Source: CAYMLL01 sp964390645 (GTDB lineage: Bacteria > Planctomycetota > UBA8108). Taken from it: a stretch of 20,410 nucleotides of DNA. Under the pieces are notes generated by a model. The model was not told the DNA's origin, searched no databases, and was given only the letters and a program-made list of their open reading frames with translations. Where the stretch lies: positions 1 through 20,410 of the forward strand of contig CAYMLL010000123.1 of assembly GCA_964390645.1 (NCBI GenBank), in the 5' to 3' direction. The position numbers and the translations under genes are program-made. Each line of letters opens with the position of its first letter. The stretch's first letter is position 1. This document shows, piece after piece, positions 1-8,460 of this stretch.

Positions 1-195
1 AAGGGCGCCAACCAGCGCGCATTCCGGATCACTTGGGGACGCATTCTCTCGGCCGTGGCGGTGCTGATCACCGGCGCGATGATGGGCGTCTTCACTTTCG
101 CCGAGGCGGGCCGCATCACGAGCCTGATCTTCCTCGTCGGCATGGTCGTGATCTGCTTCGCGCCGGACACGACGAGGACGCAGATCGAGGACTGA
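1..195 (+). CDS. C-terminal fragment of a membrane transporter, probably MFS (5' end outside window)
   Basis: Frame 1 is open from the first base to a TGA at 193-195 and gives 64 residues. It contains two hydrophobic stretches: a helix around ILSAVAVLITGAMMGVF, and a second around LIFLVGMVVICF. A short polar tail beginning FAPDT follows. A last membrane helix followed by 'FAPDT/FAPET' and a charged tail is typical of the C-terminus of sugar-type MFS transporters, which is the basis for the call. Only the last two membrane helices are present, so substrate and exact family cannot be judged. The gene is convergent with the DUF1501 gene that ends at 234, with 38 bases between them and no convincing terminator hairpin. 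Another multi-helix transporter cannot be excluded. Confidence 0.6.
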   Translation, partial: KGANQRAFRITWGRILSAVAVLITGAMMGVFTFAEAGRITSLIFLVGMVVICFAPDTTRTQIED

Positions 196-233
196 GCTCT
201 CTCTCGTCGACGGCATCCCGGAGAGTGCGTTGC

Positions 234-1652
234 TCACGCCAGCAATCCGTCGACGACCTCCCCTTGCACGTTCGTCAGCCGTCGGTGAAGGCCGTTGTGG
301 TAGAACGTCAGCTTCTCGTGGTCGATTCCGAAGAGGTGCAGCAGCGTCGCGTGGAAGTCGTTCCACGTCACCGGGTTCTCGACCGCACGGTAGCCGAATT
401 CATCCGTCGCGCCGTACGCAAAGCCCGGCTTGAGCCCGGCGCCGGCCATCCAGACGGTGAAGCCGGCGTGGTTGTGGTCGCGTCCCGTGCCCAGCTGGTT
501 GGCGGCGGACTGCGTGAAGGGGGTACGACCGAACTCGGTCGTACAGAGGACGAGGGTGTCGTCGAGGAGGCCACGTCGCTCGAGGTCCACAATCAGCGCG
601 GCGACCGGCTTGTCGATGAAGCCGGCCTCTCGGGAGTGGTTCAGCCTCATGTCCTCGTGACCGTCCCAGCTCGTCCTCGGCTTTCCGCCGAGAGGTCCGC
701 CGGAGAAGATTTGCACGAAGCGGACGCCGCTCTCGACGAGACGACGGGCGAGAATGCAGCGGCGCGCGCCGTCGGCCGTTCGTTTCTCGTGTGCGCCGTA
801 CATCTCGGCGATGTGCCGTGGTTCGGCGGACAGGTCGCTGACCTCCGGCACCGACAGCTGCATGCGCGCCGCGAGCTCGAAGCTCTGCAGGCGGGCCTCG
901 AGGATGGCATCGCCGCCGCGACGGTCGAGGTGCCGGCGGTCGATGGTCTCCAGAAGGCGGCGTGACGCGGACTCCGTCTGCGTCGAGATCGCCTTCGACG
1001 GGAAGAGGTCTCGCACCGGGTTCGGTCCGTTCTCGAACGGCACACCCTGGTGACGCGCGGGCAGGAACGCGTTCGACCAGTTGGTCGAGCCACCGTTCGG
1101 GCCGCCGCGCGGATCGGAGAGCACGACGTACGAGGGCAGAGAGTCAGTCTCGTTTCCGAGGCCGTAGGAAAGCCAGCTTCCCATCGAGGGGAACCCGTTG
1201 GGCTGGAAGCCGCTGTTGGCGAGGAAGAGCGCCGGCGTGTGGTTGCCGGTGTCGGAGACCATCGAGCGGATGACGGTCAGCTTGTCGGCGATTCCGGCCA
1301 GGTGCGGAAACAGGTCCGAGACCCGGAGGCCGCTGCTCCCGCGTCGGGCGAATTCCCAGTCGCTCTTGCGCAGCAGACCGACGCGGTTGAAGAAGACCTC
1401 CGGGCGCTCCTTCGTGTCCATCGGCTTGCCGTGGCGCTTCTCGAGCAGCGGCTTGTGATCGAACGAGTCGACCTGGCTGAGACCGCCGATGAGGCAGATG
1501 TGGATCGCGCGCCTGGCGCGAGGGGCTGCCCCGGGAATGCCTCTCTCCTCGCCGAGCAGGCGAGAGAGCGCGGTCGCAGCGAGTCCCTGGACTCCCCAGT
1601 GGAGCAGCCTGCGTCGACCGAGGAGGTCCGGTCCGGAGGTCGCGTCCTGCAT
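234..1652 (-). CDS. DUF1501 family protein, pair 1 (alkaline phosphatase/sulfatase-like fold)
   Basis: This 472-residue protein belongs to DUF1501 (PF07394), a planctomycete-enriched family related to the alkaline phosphatase/sulfatase superfamily; no reaction is established. The N-terminus has a Tat-like arginine cluster (R13-R15 followed by LLHWG and a hydrophobic stretch), so export is likely. Visible family motifs are the IGGLSQVDSFD segment, an SWDGHED segment, EFGRTP (E373-P378), GRDHN (390-394) and the C-terminal NDFHATLLHLFGIDHEKLTF block. The Asp and His residues in these blocks are the expected metal ligands. The ATG at 1652-1650 shares one base with the TGA of the upstream DUF1549/DUF1553 gene (TGATG), so translational coupling is expected. 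The reading frame stays open further upstream, but that part lies inside the partner gene and is not planctomycete-like, so the internal ATG was chosen. It differs from the other two copies in having TTEFGRTP instead of GGEFGRTP, and an unusual NGLHRRLTNVQGE ending. Confidence 0.93.
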   Translation of the reverse strand: MQDATSGPDLLGRRRLLHWGVQGLAATALSRLLGEERGIPGAAPRARRAIHICLIGGLSQVDSFDHKPLLEKRHGKPMDTKERPEVFFNRVGLLRKSDWEFARRGSSGLRVSDLFPHLAGIADKLTVIRSMVSDTGNHTPALFLANSGFQPNGFPSMGSWLSYGLGNETDSLPSYVVLSDPRGGPNGGSTNWSNAFLPARHQGVPFENGPNPVRDLFPSKAISTQTESASRRLLETIDRRHLDRRGGDAILEARLQSFELAARMQLSVPEVSDLSAEPRHIAEMYGAHEKRTADGARRCILARRLVESGVRFVQIFSGGPLGGKPRTSWDGHEDMRLNHSREAGFIDKPVAALIVDLERRGLLDDTLVLCTTEFGRTPFTQSAANQLGTGRDHNHAGFTVWMAGAGLKPGFAYGATDEFGYRAVENPVTWNDFHATLLHLFGIDHEKLTFYHNGLHRRLTNVQGEVVDGLLA

Positions 1653-3499
1653 CACTCGATCACCACGAACTCGCCGCTGTTGAACAGAACCCGGGCGAGA
1701 GAGGCGAGGCCATGCTCGGACACCAGGTGTGTCGCGGCGACCCGCTCCTCCTCGTCGGGGTCCCGCCCGATCGCCAGCTGCCAGGCGTGCCGTGTCCACG
1801 CGTCGGCGTCGTCGCTGCTCTCGCGCTTCACACGTTCGGCGAAGCGCTCCGACATGCGGAGGACGAAGGCGCTGTTCCACAGGCTCAGCGACTGCAGCGG
1901 GGTCGTCGTCACGGACCGACGGGGTGCGGTCGTCGACGGATCGGGGCAGTCGAAGGTGTCGAGCACGGTCGGCCGACCGCCGCGCGGCGAGAAGCGGTAG
2001 ATCGTGCGGCGGTCGAACTCCTCGCCAACTCGATCGACCGGCACGAAGTAGTGGGTCGGGGGCGCCTGGCGGATCTCGACATCCTCGAATCCGGGGCCGC
2101 CTCGCGCGCTGTTCAGCGCGCCGCAGACGAGCAGGATCGAGTCGCGCAACACCTCCGCCTCGACACGTCGCGGCGGATAGCGCCAGAGGAGGCGGTTGGT
2201 GGCGTCCTCCGCGTGCGCGTCGGGCCGTATCCGCGAGGACTGTCGATAGGTCGCGGAGAGGACGATCTCGCGGTGCAGCGACTTCAGCCGCCAGCCGCTC
2301 GCCAGCAGGCGTCGCGCCAGCCAGTCGAGCAGCTCCGGATGACTCGGGCGGCCGCCGTTGACGCCCAGGTCGCTGGGCGTGTCGACGATGCCGGTGCCGA
2401 AGTGGTAGTGCCAGACGCGATTGACGATGGTGCGCGCGAACGGTGCGTTCGAAGCATCGGTGATCCAGCGAGCGAGAGCGACGCGGCGCTCGGCGTCCGT
2501 CGACTTGCCGGCGATGCCGAACTCCGCCTTCGGGCCCTGGATGGCCGCGAGCCCGCCGGGCCTGACCTCGTCGCCGAGGCGCGTGACGTCACCTCGCTCG
2601 TGGATGCGCATCGGAGCCGGATTCCTGGCGATGACCGTATGGACGCGCGCCTTCGCGCCGTCGGATCGAGCGACGTCCCGCTCGCCGTGCCACGCTCCGT
2701 CGAGAGACGTCGCGACGCGGTAGTACTCGGCGACCGAGACGGGATCGAACTTGTGGTCGTGGCAGCGTGCGCACTGGATCGTCAGGCCGAGAAACGTCTG
2801 GCCGACCGTGCCGACGATCTCCTCTAGCTCGTCCTGTCGCGCCATCGCCTGACGCCGCGGGTTGCCGCTGACCACCGTGTTGTGCACCCCCGCGACGAGG
2901 AAGCCGACCGCCGACGCGCCATCGTAGCCGGGTTCGAGGATGTCACCGGCGAGCTGCATGCGGACGAAGCGATCGTACGGCATGTCCGCGTTGAGGGCGC
3001 GGATGACCCAGTCCCGGTAGTGCCACGCATTCTTGCGCGGGCTGTTGTACTCGAATCCGTCGCTCTCGCCGTAGCGGACGACGTCGAGCCAGTGTCGTGC
3101 CCAGCGCTCGCCGTGGGCCGGCGAGGCGAGAAGCTCGTCCACGAGCGCCGCGTAGCGCTCATCCGTCGGGTCAGCAACGAAGCGCGCGATCCTCTCCGGT
3201 GACGGCGGCAGCCCGATGAGGTCGTAGTAGAGCCTGCGAACGAGAGTGCGGGGATCCGCCATGGGTGACGGGGCCAGCTCTCTTGCCTCGAGACGCGAGA
3301 GCACGAAGCGGTCCACCGAGCCGCGTGGCCAGGCGGTGTTCTCGATTCCTGGCGGCGAGACATCGCGCAGCGGTTCGAGGGCCCAGCGCCCGCCGTCACC
3401 TGCGGGAGCCGCTCCTGACAGCGCCAAGGCCGCGAGGAGGAAGAGCGTCGAGGGTCGGTGGGCCGGTTTTGGCTTCGGCATCAGTGGTCTCATGGTCAT
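1652..3499 (-). CDS. DUF1549/DUF1553 (PSCyt2-PSD1) protein, short form without PSCyt1, pair 1
   Basis: This protein of about 615 residues has a signal-peptide-like N-terminus (basic residues, then STLFLLAALALSGAAPA). DUF1549/PSCyt2 (PF07583) runs from about residue 60 to 275 and includes LIGLPPSPE, AHGERWARHWLDVVRYGES and the c-type haem-like motif CARCHDHKFDP (C243, C246, H247). DUF1553/PSD1 (PF07587) runs from about residue 338 to the end, with ARWITDASNAPFARTIVNRVWHYHFG and PSHPELLDWLARRLLASGW. Unlike the other two copies it has no N-terminal PSCyt1 haem domain and no middle carbohydrate-binding-like domain. Start: TTG 3517, ATG 3499, ATG 3493 and ATG 3481 are all in frame. ATG 3499 was preferred because a GAAGGG lies 10 bases upstream, but 3493 and 3481 remain possible. 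It is followed directly by its DUF1501 partner. Function is unknown; an extracytoplasmic redox or polysaccharide-related role is inferred from the family. Confidence 0.93.
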   Translation of the reverse strand: MTMRPLMPKPKPAHRPSTLFLLAALALSGAAPAGDGGRWALEPLRDVSPPGIENTAWPRGSVDRFVLSRLEARELAPSPMADPRTLVRRLYYDLIGLPPSPERIARFVADPTDERYAALVDELLASPAHGERWARHWLDVVRYGESDGFEYNSPRKNAWHYRDWVIRALNADMPYDRFVRMQLAGDILEPGYDGASAVGFLVAGVHNTVVSGNPRRQAMARQDELEEIVGTVGQTFLGLTIQCARCHDHKFDPVSVAEYYRVATSLDGAWHGERDVARSDGAKARVHTVIARNPAPMRIHERGDVTRLGDEVRPGGLAAIQGPKAEFGIAGKSTDAERRVALARWITDASNAPFARTIVNRVWHYHFGTGIVDTPSDLGVNGGRPSHPELLDWLARRLLASGWRLKSLHREIVLSATYRQSSRIRPDAHAEDATNRLLWRYPPRRVEAEVLRDSILLVCGALNSARGGPGFEDVEIRQAPPTHYFVPVDRVGEEFDRRTIYRFSPRGGRPTVLDTFDCPDPSTTAPRRSVTTTPLQSLSLWNSAFVLRMSERFAERVKRESSDDADAWTRHAWQLAIGRDPDEEERVAATHLVSEHGLASLARVLFNSGEFVVIE

Positions 3500-3558
3500 C
3501 CTGTAGGGGCCCTTCAATTCTCCCTGATTCGTTGTCGGAGTCCAACTCGGTGAGTGAC

Positions 3559-4542
3559 ATGAACTTTGCCCCCCTTCTCACATCGAGCTTCCTTGCCGTC
3601 CTTCTCCTCCAGCCGGTCACGCTCGCCGACCGGCCCGTCGAGAGGTCTGGCGTCGAGTCCGGGAAGAAGAAGCCGGTGAAGGTCTTCATTCTCGCCGGCC
3701 AGTCGAACATGGAGGGTGTCGGTCGCGTGTCGGCGAACTACGACCGCAACGAGGGCAAGGGTACGCTCGAGTACCTCGTCAAGAAGTCGAAGGAGGGCGG
3801 GCGGTACCGGCACCTCGTCGGCGATACGGGGGACTGGCTGGTGCGCGAGGACGTGTGGATCTGGTATCTGGGACGCAAGGGAGGGCTGTCGGTCGGGTAC
3901 GGAGCGAGGAAGGACACGATCGGCCCGGAGCTGCAGTTCGGTCACGTGATGGGTGACCTCCTCGATGCGCAGGTGCTCCTGATCAAGATCGCGTGGGGCG
4001 GCAAGAGTCTGGCTCGGGACTTCCGTCCACCGAGCTCGGGCGGCGAGACCGGGGCGTTCTACTCGGCGCTGGTCGAGCACACCTGGGAGGTACTCGCGAG
4101 CTTGAGCACGCATTTTCCGGGCTACGAGGGACAGGGCTACGAGCTCGCGGGACTGGCGTGGCACCAGGGATGGAACGACGGACTGAAGCGACCGTGGGTC
4201 GCCGAGTACGAGGAGAACCTCGCGAACCTCATCAAGGACCTCCGAAGCGACCTGAAGACGAGGGACCTCCCCGTCGTCATCGCGACGAGCGGTTTCGGTG
4301 GGCGCAAGCAGAAGATCGATCGGCGACTCGGGATCATCGCGGCGCAGCACGCTGTCGCGAGGCGCAAGGAGCTGGAGGGCACGGTCGCGACCGTCGAGAC
4401 GCGCGACTTCTTCCGTCCGCCCGAGGAGTCGCCGTCGCGGCAAGGTTACCACTGGAACGGCAACGCGGAGACGTACTTCCTGATCGGAGACGCGATGGGG
4501 AAGGCCATGGGGGGCTTGATCCGGGCGAGCAAGGCGGAGTGA
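3559..4542 (+). CDS. Secreted SASA-family carbohydrate esterase (sialate O-acetylesterase-like)
   Basis: This 327-residue protein has a signal peptide (MNFAPLLTSSFLAVLLLQPVTLA) followed by one SASA-type SGNH esterase domain (PF03629). The nucleophile block is AGQSNMEG with Ser49. A WHQGWND block starts at W201 and corresponds to the family WxQGExN oxyanion/active-site segment. The C-terminal catalytic His is in YHWNGNAETYFLIGDAMG (His298). Family members remove O-acetyl groups from sugars, and planctomycete copies are usually annotated only by domain. The start is the ATG at 3559, weakly preceded by GAGTG; the frame is open further upstream but overlaps the divergent gene and lacks a signal sequence. 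It is divergent from pair 1, with 59 bases between starts. The remnant of a galactosidase begins directly behind its stop codon, which hints that the two were once neighbours in a glycan-processing operon. Confidence 0.92.
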   Translation: MNFAPLLTSSFLAVLLLQPVTLADRPVERSGVESGKKKPVKVFILAGQSNMEGVGRVSANYDRNEGKGTLEYLVKKSKEGGRYRHLVGDTGDWLVREDVWIWYLGRKGGLSVGYGARKDTIGPELQFGHVMGDLLDAQVLLIKIAWGGKSLARDFRPPSSGGETGAFYSALVEHTWEVLASLSTHFPGYEGQGYELAGLAWHQGWNDGLKRPWVAEYEENLANLIKDLRSDLKTRDLPVVIATSGFGGRKQKIDRRLGIIAAQHAVARRKELEGTVATVETRDFFRPPEESPSRQGYHWNGNAETYFLIGDAMGKAMGGLIRASKAE

Positions 4543-5279
4543 CTCGAGCCCGCTCTGCCGCCGCGCGGCCGGAGTGGGGGTGCACTTACTTCGAGCTCGA
4601 CGCCAACGCCTGGGGAGCGACGCCCTTCGGCCGGATGCACGACCCGGAGGCCTCGCATGTCGAGGCGTACCGCCGTGGCATGGCGGCGAACAGACGGGGT
4701 TCGGGTGGCGCGTTCTTCCTCGGCTGCAACCACCCGCTGTGGCCGTCACTCGGAGAGACTCACGGTCCGCGCTCGTCGATGGACGTGCAGCGGAGCTGGT
4801 CGAAGTTCACCCGCCTCGGCCGCGAGAACCTGCTCAGGAACCGGCAGAACAACCTGCTCTGGTGGAACGATCCGGACTGCGTCAGTCCTCACGGGGCGCT
4901 CGAAGCCGGACGAGTACCGGTTCCACACGAGCCTCATCTACGCGAGCGGCCGCATGATGCTGAGCGGTGGTGGCCTGACGGAGCTGAGCGTGCCGTAGCT
5001 GGAGGTCCTGCGGCAGCTCGCGGCGAACGCCGGAGACGCCGCGGAGCTCGAGAGCGATCGGCTCGAGGTCGGACGCATGGGGCTGCCAGGGCGCCGTCTG
5101 ATCGTTCTGCTGAGCTGGACCGATCAGCCCTTCCGACGCGAGGTCATCGTCGAGGGAACCTCGACCGTGACCGGTCTCTGGACCGGGATCGCTTCGCCGC
5201 GAAGGACACGGCCGTGGTCACCGTCGAGACCCCGCCGCGATCGGGCCGCGTCCCTCGTGCTCTGCAGAAGACGAGGTGA
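4543..5279 (+). pseudogene. Truncated and frameshifted alpha-galactosidase (melibiase/GH36-like) remnant
   Basis: Conceptual translation across three segments recovers the C-terminal half of a melibiase-type hydrolase. Segment 1 (frame of 4572-4883) reads WGCTYFELDANAWG, where the nucleophile-type Asp is at 4599-4601. It continues through a GCNHPLWPSLGETHGPR block to LLWWNDPDCV, with the expected acid/base region at 4869-4877. Segment 2 (frame of 4885-5186) reads VLTGRSKPDEYRFHTSLIYASG, LSGGGLTELSVP, an in-frame TAG at 4996-4998, then LEVLRQL, LPGRRLIVLLSWTDQPF and TGLWTG. Segment 3 (frame of 5187-5279) reads DRFAAKDTAVVTVETPPRSGRV. One extra base near 4884 and one missing G in the G-run at 5185-5187 explain the frame changes. 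The N-terminal half is absent: homology starts a few residues before the nucleophile, right after the esterase stop. Catalytic motifs are intact, so decay is recent or partly due to read errors. The family is recognised from memory of its motifs. Confidence 0.8.
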
Positions 5280-5356
5280 CGTCGCCGTGGGTGGCTCGAG
5301 TCGACATGGCCCCGACGCCGGGACACGAAAGCCCGGGTTGCCGGCGAGCAACTCCG

Positions 5357-5386
5357 TTTCGTATCCCGCCTGCTCTCCGGTACAAT
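5357..5386 (+). promoter_or_regulatory. Candidate sigma70-type promoter for the pair 2 operon
   Basis: The hexamer TACAAT at 5381-5386 matches the -10 consensus at five of six positions and stands out in very GC-rich surroundings. The -35 region (around 5357-5363, TTTCGTA) is poor. It sits 66 bases upstream of the ATG at 5452, in the only non-coding stretch (5280-5451) before the operon. That stretch follows the end of the galactosidase remnant and shows no other gene. The call is a motif reading only. Confidence 0.33.
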
Positions 5387-5451
5387 GGTCCTCGGCCGGT
5401 CTGCGCTGTCGGAACGCCGGCCCGTCTTGCTCGAAACTGCCAGGGGGAAAC

Positions 5452-8400
5452 ATGAGAAGAGCTGCCCGATTCGCGTGGACCGTGCTCTGTGGCAGCGTGG
5501 TGCTGGGCGGGTTCACGTCCACGGACCTGAACGCCGGGCCAGGCCCGAAGGAGACGAAGGTCGACTTCAATCGTGACGTTCGACCGATTCTCGCGGCCAG
5601 CTGCTACGCCTGTCACGGGCCGGACAAGAACAAGCGCAAGGCGAAGTTGCGACTCGACGACCGTGACGTCGCTTTCGCGTGGCAGCGTGGAAAGCGACGT
5701 GCGATCGTGCCTGGCGATCTGAAGGCGAGCGCCCTCGTCGGGCGAATCACGACCGAGGACGAGGACGAGCGTATGCCGCCGGTGGACAGTGGAAAGAGCC
5801 TGTCGACGGCGGAGGTAGAGACGCTGCGTCGCTGGATCTCGCAGGGGGCCCAGTGGAGCGAGCACTGGGCCTACGTGCGTCCGAAGCGATCGGCCGCGCC
5901 CGACGTTCCGGAGGGCTTGCTGGACGGTCCGGACGGCGTCCGGATGCGGAACGACATCGACCGCTTCATTCTCGCCCGGGTTGCCAAGGAGGGCCTGTCG
6001 CCGTCGAGGGAGGCCGATCGGGTCACGCTGCTTCGTCGACTCTCCTTTGACCTCACCGGACTGCCGCCGACGACGGCCGAGGTCGACGCCTTCCTCGCCG
6101 ACGGGGCCGCTGACGCGTACGAGCGCCAGGTCGAGCGCCTGCTGGAGTCTCCTCACTACGGCGAGCGAATGGCGATCTTCTGGCTCGACCTCGTCCGCTT
6201 CGCCGACACACGCGGCTACCACTCCGACAACCCGCGCAACGTCACCCCGTATCGTGACTACGTGGTGAAGTCGTTCAACGCCAATCTGTCCTTCGATCGC
6301 TTCACGGTCGAGCAGCTTGCCGGTGACCTCTTGCCGGAGCCGACCGTCTGGCAGCGTGTCGCGACCTGCTACACGAAGCTCAACCAGACGACCGAGGAGG
6401 GTGGTGCGCAGCCGAAGGAGTACGAGGCGATGAACGCGGCTGACCGCGTACGCAACGTCTCCGTCGTCTTCATGGGCGCGACGCTCGGATGCGCTCAGTG
6501 CCACGAGCACAAGTTCGATCCCTATCCTTCCCGGGACTTCTACTCGCTGGCGGCGTTCTTCGCCGATATTCAGGAGTCTTCGATCGGTGATCGAGACAAG
6601 GGCATCCGTGTGCCCAACCTCGAGCAGGAGGAGGCGTACGCCGAGGTCGAGAAGAAGATCGCGGTGCTGCGCAAGGAGATAGCGAGCCCGCCGGAGAGTC
6701 TCTCGGCAGCCGTCGCGGAGAGTCAGCGCAAGTGGGAGAAGACGGTCGGGAACGCGAAACCACCTCGTCTCGGACCGTGGTACGTGATCGGTCCGTTTCC
6801 CTCCTCCGATCTCAACAAGGCCTTCGCGCACGCGTTCGCGCCGGAGAAGGAGATCGACCTCGAAAAGAAGTACGAGGGCGGCAAGCTGGCGTGGAAGGAG
6901 CGCAAGGACTTCGTGGACGGCAAGGTCCATTCGCTGACGGGATCGAACTGCGCCACCTACCTCTACCGGACCATCGAATCGGACACGGCGGGGACGCTCT
7001 CGGTGTCGCTCGGCAGCGATGACGGATTTCGGATCTGGGTGAACGGCGTCGACGTGCTGTCGAAAAATGTCGGACGTGGCGTTGCTCCGGACCAGGATAG
7101 GGCGACGTTGCCGCTGGAGGCCGGCAAGAACGCTGTTCTGATGAAGATCACGAACGGTGGCGGTGGCTACGGCTTCTACTTCCGCCCGCTCTCGAAGGAC
7201 GGCATTCCGGCGGCGGTCCGCGAGGTCCTCGCCAAGGATGTGGGTTCGCGCTCGGCGGACGAGCGAGGCCGGCTGGCTGCGTACTACGGGAAGATCGCTC
7301 CGCAGCTGGCCGGCAAGCGTGCCGAGCTGGCGAAGGTGGAGGCGCGCCTCGGAGAGATCCAGAAGGGTTATCCGTACTGTCTGGTCGCGAAGTCAGGCAG
7401 TCCACGGACCGTTCGGGTGCTCCTGCGCGGCGACTGGCTGGACGAGTCCGGTGAGGTCGTCGAGCCGGCGATCCCCGGCTACTTCGGCGTCCTCGAGACC
7501 GGCGGCAAGCGCGCCAGTCGGCTCGATCTTGCCCGTTGGCTGGTGTCGAAGGACAACCCGTTGACAGCGCGTGTCTTCGTCAACCGTCTCTGGAAGCTCT
7601 TCTTCGGCGTGGGCATCTCGAAGCGTCTCGATGACATCGGCGCCATGGGTGAGCCTCCGGTCCACCCGGAGCTGCTCGACTGGCTCGCGGTCGGGTTTGT
7701 CGAGAGCGGCTGGGACGTGAAGCACATGGTGAGGCTTCTCGTCACGTCGGCGACCTATCGGCAGACATCGGTGCCGAGCAACGTTCACGTGGAGCGTGAC
7801 CCCTACAACCGTCTCCTTGCTCGGCAGTCACGCTGGCGGAACGACGCGGAGGTGGTGCGCGACAACGCGCTGGCGATCAGCGGCCTGCTGTCACGTCGAA
7901 TCGGCGGCTCGAGCGTCCGTCCGTATCAGCCGGCGGGATACTGGGTGCACCTCAACTTCCCCAAGCGGAGATGGACCTCCGACAAGGGCGACGACGCGTA
8001 CCGCCGTGGGCTCTACACGTGGTGGCAGCGCTCGTTCCTGCACCCGAGCTTGATGGCCTTCGACGCGCCGAACCGTGAGGAATGCACCGCCGAGAGGCCG
8101 CGATCGAACATTCCGCAGCAGGCGCTGGTTCTCCTGAACGATCCGACCTACGTCGAGGCTGCGCGTATCTTTGCTGGTCGCATCGTCGCGCATGGAGGCG
8201 CCGAGCCGGGGGAGCGTGTGCGCTGGGCCTTCCGGGAGGCCACGTCGCGAGTCCCCGATGACGACGAGCTGAAGATCCTGCTGTCTCTCTACGAGCGGCA
8301 CCGGGCCTCGTACACCGCGGCCGCAGACTCGGCGGCGCTTCTGCTGAAAACCGGTCAGGCGCCGACGCCGGCCGGTCTCGATCAGATCGAGCTCGCCGCG

Positions 8401-8457
8401 TGGACGTCGGTGGCTCGTACGATTCTGAATCTGCACGAGACCGTGACGAGGAACTGA
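5452..8457 (+). CDS. PSCyt1-DUF1549-jelly-roll-DUF1553 protein, pair 2
   Basis: This 1001-residue protein starts at ATG 5452 behind an AGGGGG ribosome-binding site (5442-5447, 4-base spacer). It has a signal peptide (first 28 or so residues). A PSCyt1 cytochrome domain (PF07635) follows, with CYACH (C51, C54, H55) and the MPPVDSGKSLS segment. DUF1549/PSCyt2 spans about 167-375, with a second haem-like motif CAQCHEHKFDP (C347, C350, H351). A middle jelly-roll-like domain spans about 438-580, with WYVIGPFP, GSDDGFRIWVNGV and MKITNGGGGYGFYF, resembling PA14/glycan-binding modules. A short charged helical linker follows, then DUF1553/PSD1 from about 689 on, with ARWLVSKDNPLTARVFVNRLWKLFFG. Two CxxCH motifs make it a probable two-site c-type cytochrome outside the cytoplasm. 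It is followed after three bases by its DUF1501 partner. The frame remains open upstream into the galactosidase remnant, but the signal peptide and ribosome-binding site decide the start. Confidence 0.95.
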   Translation: MRRAARFAWTVLCGSVVLGGFTSTDLNAGPGPKETKVDFNRDVRPILAASCYACHGPDKNKRKAKLRLDDRDVAFAWQRGKRRAIVPGDLKASALVGRITTEDEDERMPPVDSGKSLSTAEVETLRRWISQGAQWSEHWAYVRPKRSAAPDVPEGLLDGPDGVRMRNDIDRFILARVAKEGLSPSREADRVTLLRRLSFDLTGLPPTTAEVDAFLADGAADAYERQVERLLESPHYGERMAIFWLDLVRFADTRGYHSDNPRNVTPYRDYVVKSFNANLSFDRFTVEQLAGDLLPEPTVWQRVATCYTKLNQTTEEGGAQPKEYEAMNAADRVRNVSVVFMGATLGCAQCHEHKFDPYPSRDFYSLAAFFADIQESSIGDRDKGIRVPNLEQEEAYAEVEKKIAVLRKEIASPPESLSAAVAESQRKWEKTVGNAKPPRLGPWYVIGPFPSSDLNKAFAHAFAPEKEIDLEKKYEGGKLAWKERKDFVDGKVHSLTGSNCATYLYRTIESDTAGTLSVSLGSDDGFRIWVNGVDVLSKNVGRGVAPDQDRATLPLEAGKNAVLMKITNGGGGYGFYFRPLSKDGIPAAVREVLAKDVGSRSADERGRLAAYYGKIAPQLAGKRAELAKVEARLGEIQKGYPYCLVAKSGSPRTVRVLLRGDWLDESGEVVEPAIPGYFGVLETGGKRASRLDLARWLVSKDNPLTARVFVNRLWKLFFGVGISKRLDDIGAMGEPPVHPELLDWLAVGFVESGWDVKHMVRLLVTSATYRQTSVPSNVHVERDPYNRLLARQSRWRNDAEVVRDNALAISGLLSRRIGGSSVRPYQPAGYWVHLNFPKRRWTSDKGDDAYRRGLYTWWQRSFLHPSLMAFDAPNREECTAERPRSNIPQQALVLLNDPTYVEAARIFAGRIVAHGGAEPGERVRWAFREATSRVPDDDELKILLSLYERHRASYTAAADSAALLLKTGQAPTPAGLDQIELAAWTSVARTILNLHETVTRN

Positions 8458-8460
8458 CAG

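Noticed and set aside
196..233. CTCTC/GAGAG inverted repeat between the transporter and DUF1501 stops as a terminator
   Set aside because: It has a five-base stem with a loop of more than 15 bases and no T-run.
33..965. Plus-strand open frame over the end of the transporter and the pair 1 DUF1501 gene
   Set aside because: It is the antisense shadow of a well-supported minus-strand gene; its sequence has no recognisable motifs.
5077..5451. Upstream extension of the pair 2 PSCyt protein to 5077
   Set aside because: The frame is open only because it runs through the second segment of the galactosidase remnant and a non-coding stretch. The signal peptide and AGGGGG ribosome-binding site at 5442-5447 fix the start at 5452.
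5218..6930. Minus-strand open frame of about 570 codons opposite the pair 2 PSCyt gene
   Set aside because: It is an antisense shadow with Arg/Leu/Val-rich composition, no ribosome-binding site and no domain, and the plus strand carries a clear family protein.
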